Shown piece by piece: positions 60,540-64,000 of a stretch of 64,000 nucleotides of DNA. The translations under genes and the position numbers were made by a program. Source of the stretch: Acanthochlamys bracteata (lineage: Eukaryota; Streptophyta; Magnoliopsida; Pandanales; Velloziaceae); the NCBI GenBank assembly GCA_019914995.1, contig CM034139.1, positions 7,170,461 through 7,234,460 of the forward strand. Direction: 5' to 3'. A model generated the notes under the pieces. The model was not told the DNA's origin. It searched no databases and saw only the letters and a list, made by a program, of their open reading frames with translations. Position 1 is the first letter of the stretch. Each line of letters opens with the position of its first letter.

Positions 60540-60997
60540 AGGCCGCGTTTGGGATTAGAGGGTATGCTTTTATAAAATATTTTTTTTGAAATAAAAATAT
60601 TTTTGGTTTACTAAAAAAATAATTATATCTTTATAAAATTAAAATAATTAATAATAAAATGTTATTACTTAAAATTTTTTTATATTTTTAAATTTTTAAA
60701 TAAATTTTATAAAAAACTATAAAATTTTTATTAAAAAATATGAACTAAAAAATTAAAAAATTGTATTTTGAAATTGAAACCAAATTATAGAAGCATTTCA
60801 AAATCTTCTTTCTAGTTTATATTTTCAATAATTTTTTACAATATTTATAAAATGTATTTAAATATTAAAAGATATAAAAAATTTCTTCATAATAAGATTT
60901 TATTATTACTTATTTTTATTAACATTTTAAATAAAAATAAAATATATTCTTTATAAAAAAAAAGTTTTATAAGCATTCATAAAATGCCCCTTAAATT
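60540..60997. mobile_element. Composite of two family 1 MITE-like copies
   Basis: ~455 bp starting 'ggccgcgtttgggattag' and ending 'cattcataaaatgcccc', flanked by TTAA on the left and TTAA on the right. Inside, 'gaaattgaaaccaaattata' near 60765 looks like the right end of one copy, after which a second copy runs in the opposite orientation ('ttcataataagattttatta'). This suggests an insertion of one element next to or into another. Confidence 0.5.
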
Positions 60998-61489
60998 TGT
61001 TTGCGCAAAGCGATGTACAATATACTAGCAAAACTTTTTTATGTGAAATACGTAGATGAATTATATATTATGAAATTATTATGTATAAATTTATTTTATA
61101 TTCAAAACAAAAATAATAAATCTGTTTCTAAAAAATACAAAAAACTCTTTCCTTTTAAAGCTCTATATTTTTTGGCAACCCTAAATATCTGTATATATTT
61201 AGAAGTACGTGTTTATTTTTTAGATAAAATAGATGAAGTAAATTTTTTAAAAGTCAATTTAAAAAATAAAAATATTTAATAAAAAATAAAATTTTATATT
61301 AATTTAATATTTATAGTAAGTTTTAAAATTAAAATTTTTAAAAAAATTATTAATAAATTTTATTTTAATTTTTATATGTATTTTATATTAAAAATAAATT
61401 AAAAAAAGTGAGTTTGAGGTAACACGGCCGAAGTTAGCGTTGGAAATAAACTTTTATATTTAGTTGGTATTGGAAGTTAATGAGCTGTT

Positions 61490-61742
61490 TGGTTCAGCTT
61501 TTTTTCAACAGTATTTTTCAATTCTCTATTTTACGTTTTTCAATACATATTTTATAAGTATATAAAAAATTTATTTAAAAATTTAGAAAGTGTAAAAAAA
61601 TTCTATAAAGTGAGATCTTTTTATTACATATTTTTATTATTTTTTTAAGTAAAAAAAAATAGAGCTCGTTTTTCAAAATGAATAAAAATATCTTTTATTT
61701 TATAAAAATTTCATTTCATAAGCAATTTCAAACGACTATGAG
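61490..61742. mobile_element. MITE-like element, copy O (family 1)
   Basis: Starts 'gagctgtttggttcagc' and ends 'ataagcaatttcaaacgac'. The interior includes 'aaagtgagatctttttatta', 'aaaatagagctcgttttt' and 'aaaatatcttttattttata', matching the 12.5 kb copy in reverse complement over nearly its full length. Non-coding. The stretch 61925-62060 carries a further partial copy. Confidence 0.6.
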
Positions 61743-62139
61743 GCTGTTCGTGATTTTATTTGAGTAAAGAAAAAATAAATTTAATGAGAACTGATACCTG
61801 CCCGTTTTGTTCCGCTCTCAATGGCGTATAATAGTTTTTTTGTTTTTGTTTTAACAGTTTGAAGCATTCTACTTGTGTAGTGTGTACGACAGCCACAAAG
61901 TACGAAATAGGTATTTTGAAAGTTATTATAGAATAAATTTTTTTAAAATAAATTTTTTTTTAAGTTCTATTTTTTTATTTTGATATAAAAATAGTAAAAA
62001 ATAAAAGTAATAATATTTTATGATAGAAATTTTTTAATAAAAAATTATAAAATATTTGAAAATTTTTATTGGAAAAAAATAAAAATTAGAACCCTAAATT
62101 GTTGAAACATAATAGACGATGCGGAAAACTATAAGAGTA

Positions 62140-62330
62140 TATTTTAAATACACTTAATTGAGTTTCGTAAAACTGAATTTTATAAAATAGAGTTCGATTG
62201 AAAGTAAAATTCGGAGTGATATTTGAAACAAATGAGTTGAAATTTGAAGTTAAACTTTTATAAAAAAAAATTTATTGTGAAAGTGAAAATAAAATTCGAA
62301 GTAATAATTGAAACACGTAAAATAAACGAA
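62140..62330. mobile_element. Miniature foldback element, family 2, reverse copy
   Basis: Contains 'cacttaattgagtttcgtaa' and 'agagttcgattgaaagtaaa', the reverse complement of the 34971-35131 interior, and ends near 'taattgaaacacgtaaa'. Ends are less well preserved. Confidence 0.5.
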
Positions 62331-62699
62331 CTTAAAATTTGAGGAGAGAAAATAAAATTGTGTGTATTTAAAAGAAACTCTAAAAGTCAAGCTATAGATC
62401 TGCCCCATTGTTCCTGAAGTTTTATCATGACACTATCAAGTAAAAATCAAAAGGGCAACCTGTTTCTTCAACAAAGAGGGGGACTCGAAGCTGCGAAAAA
62501 GGAAATATTTGCAAATCATAAGACTCTCATGTAACTTTTCCACTCTATTGCTCTTCCAACAGCTAATGATGGAAAAGGAATAAGGATGCGATTCTTCTTG
62601 CAGCAAGTGACTTATTAAAATGAGACAGTGCGTCACCTGTAGAACGTACGATCTTGTACACTAATATCCCGTACAAAGGCAAAGCAGTGTCAACTTTCA

Positions 62700-63033
62700 A
62701 ATATCCCTAACTAAATTTTATAAAATTAAAAAAATTAAAAAATAGTTTTTTAGAAAAAGAAGTTAGAACTAAAATTTTAATTTTTGTATTTTAATTATTT
62801 TTTAAAATGAGTTAAAAATAAAATTCAAATTTTATATTTCAACTACTTTTGAAATCAAATTAAAAGTGAAAAAAAAACTCATCTCGAAAAATATGAAAAT
62901 GAAAAAATGAAACTCAAATAAAAGTGTGAGATCAACACAGAAGTATAGCTCTGAATTTTTTTTATGCGAACTCAACAAAACTCTAAATTTGAGAGAAAAA
63001 ATTAGAGTTCAAGCGAATTGAAACACGCCCTAA
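62700..63033. mobile_element. Miniature foldback element, family 2, longer copy
   Basis: About 330 bp ending 'cgaattgaaacacgcccta', the reversed GGGCGTGTTTCAATT end of the family. The interior has 'tgcgaactcaacaaaactct' and 'gagttcaagcg'. The left end ('ccctaactaaattttat') is degenerate. Confidence 0.45.
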
Positions 63034-63292
63034 ATGCGGAGAATACATAGGCACCTTTTCTTTGTAGTCAACATATGAATGAATAAGCATTCTCAATTGT
63101 TAGTAGAAGGCAGTTGTTATATAATACTGATACTAGTAAAGCCTCGGAGCAAAATTTATGCAAAAATTAATAATACATGTATACAGAAAGATACAAGTGA
63201 ATAAAGAGTAAAAACAAAACTGTTAAATTTAAGGAAAAACCAACCAAGGACAAAATTGGTTATAACACATATTATCTCCCTCTTCTAACCAG

Positions 63293-64000
<708 letters not shown>

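Overview
The window is nuclear DNA from a flowering plant, most likely a eudicot. The evidence is intron-rich genes with GT-AG introns, AT-rich intergenic DNA full of short foldback transposons, and plant-only proteins: a class II KNOX homeodomain protein, a lumenal cyclophilin with a twin-arginine transit sequence, a root-growth-factor-like peptide precursor and a serine-rich plant family. I did not identify the species. No LTR retrotransposon or virus copy was recognised.

Layout. 1-3.4 kb: no assignable gene, a decayed tandem array with a unit near 100 bp, and a MITE. 3.5-4.0 kb: serine-rich protein (+). 4.6-7.8 kb: nine-exon five-pass membrane protein (-). 8.2-10.4 kb: G-box palindrome, two MITEs and a GC-rich foldback sequence. 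11.0-11.3 kb: small secreted peptide precursor (-). 12.9-14.8 kb: ribosomal protein uS17/S11 (+). 15.8-18.1 kb: decayed BRIZ/BRAP2 pseudogene (+). 20.0-30.3 kb: very large trithorax-type PHD-ePHD-SET histone methyltransferase, 17 exons, 2101 residues as I model it (+). 30.6-32.5 kb: plant-specific protein of unknown function (-). 33.9 and 37.0 kb: two paralogous one-exon small proteins sharing a YDPLSYALNFDDG core (+). 38.0-41.6 kb: class II KNOX (-). 41.6-47.9 kb: gene-poor, with short tandem duplications and MITEs. 47.9-49.3 kb: chloroplast cyclophilin (-). 49.4-53.1 kb: AT-rich, with a hAT-like non-autonomous element. 53.2-56.3 kb: coiled-coil protein with a C-terminal DLNEP (EAR-type) motif (+). 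57.7-60.2 kb: Derlin (-). 60.5-63.0 kb: MITE-dense. 63.3-64.0 kb: C-terminal part of the DIM1 rRNA dimethyladenosine transferase (-), cut by the window edge.

The genes do not form a pathway. They are ordinary plant loci: translation and rRNA modification (S11, DIM1), chromatin and transcription (SET protein, KNOX, EAR protein), ER protein quality control (Derlin), plastid lumen (cyclophilin), and signalling or stress-type small proteins. All exon models were built by hand from reading frames, splice signals and remembered family sequences; phases close in every model. The points most worth a second look are the SET protein's unusual architecture and a (CT)16 tract abutting one of its splice donors, GC-AG introns in two genes, a KNOX stop codon made by splicing, the peptide gene with a stop-free 3n intron, the clustered YDPLSYALNFDD paralogues, and two dense families of miniature foldback elements.
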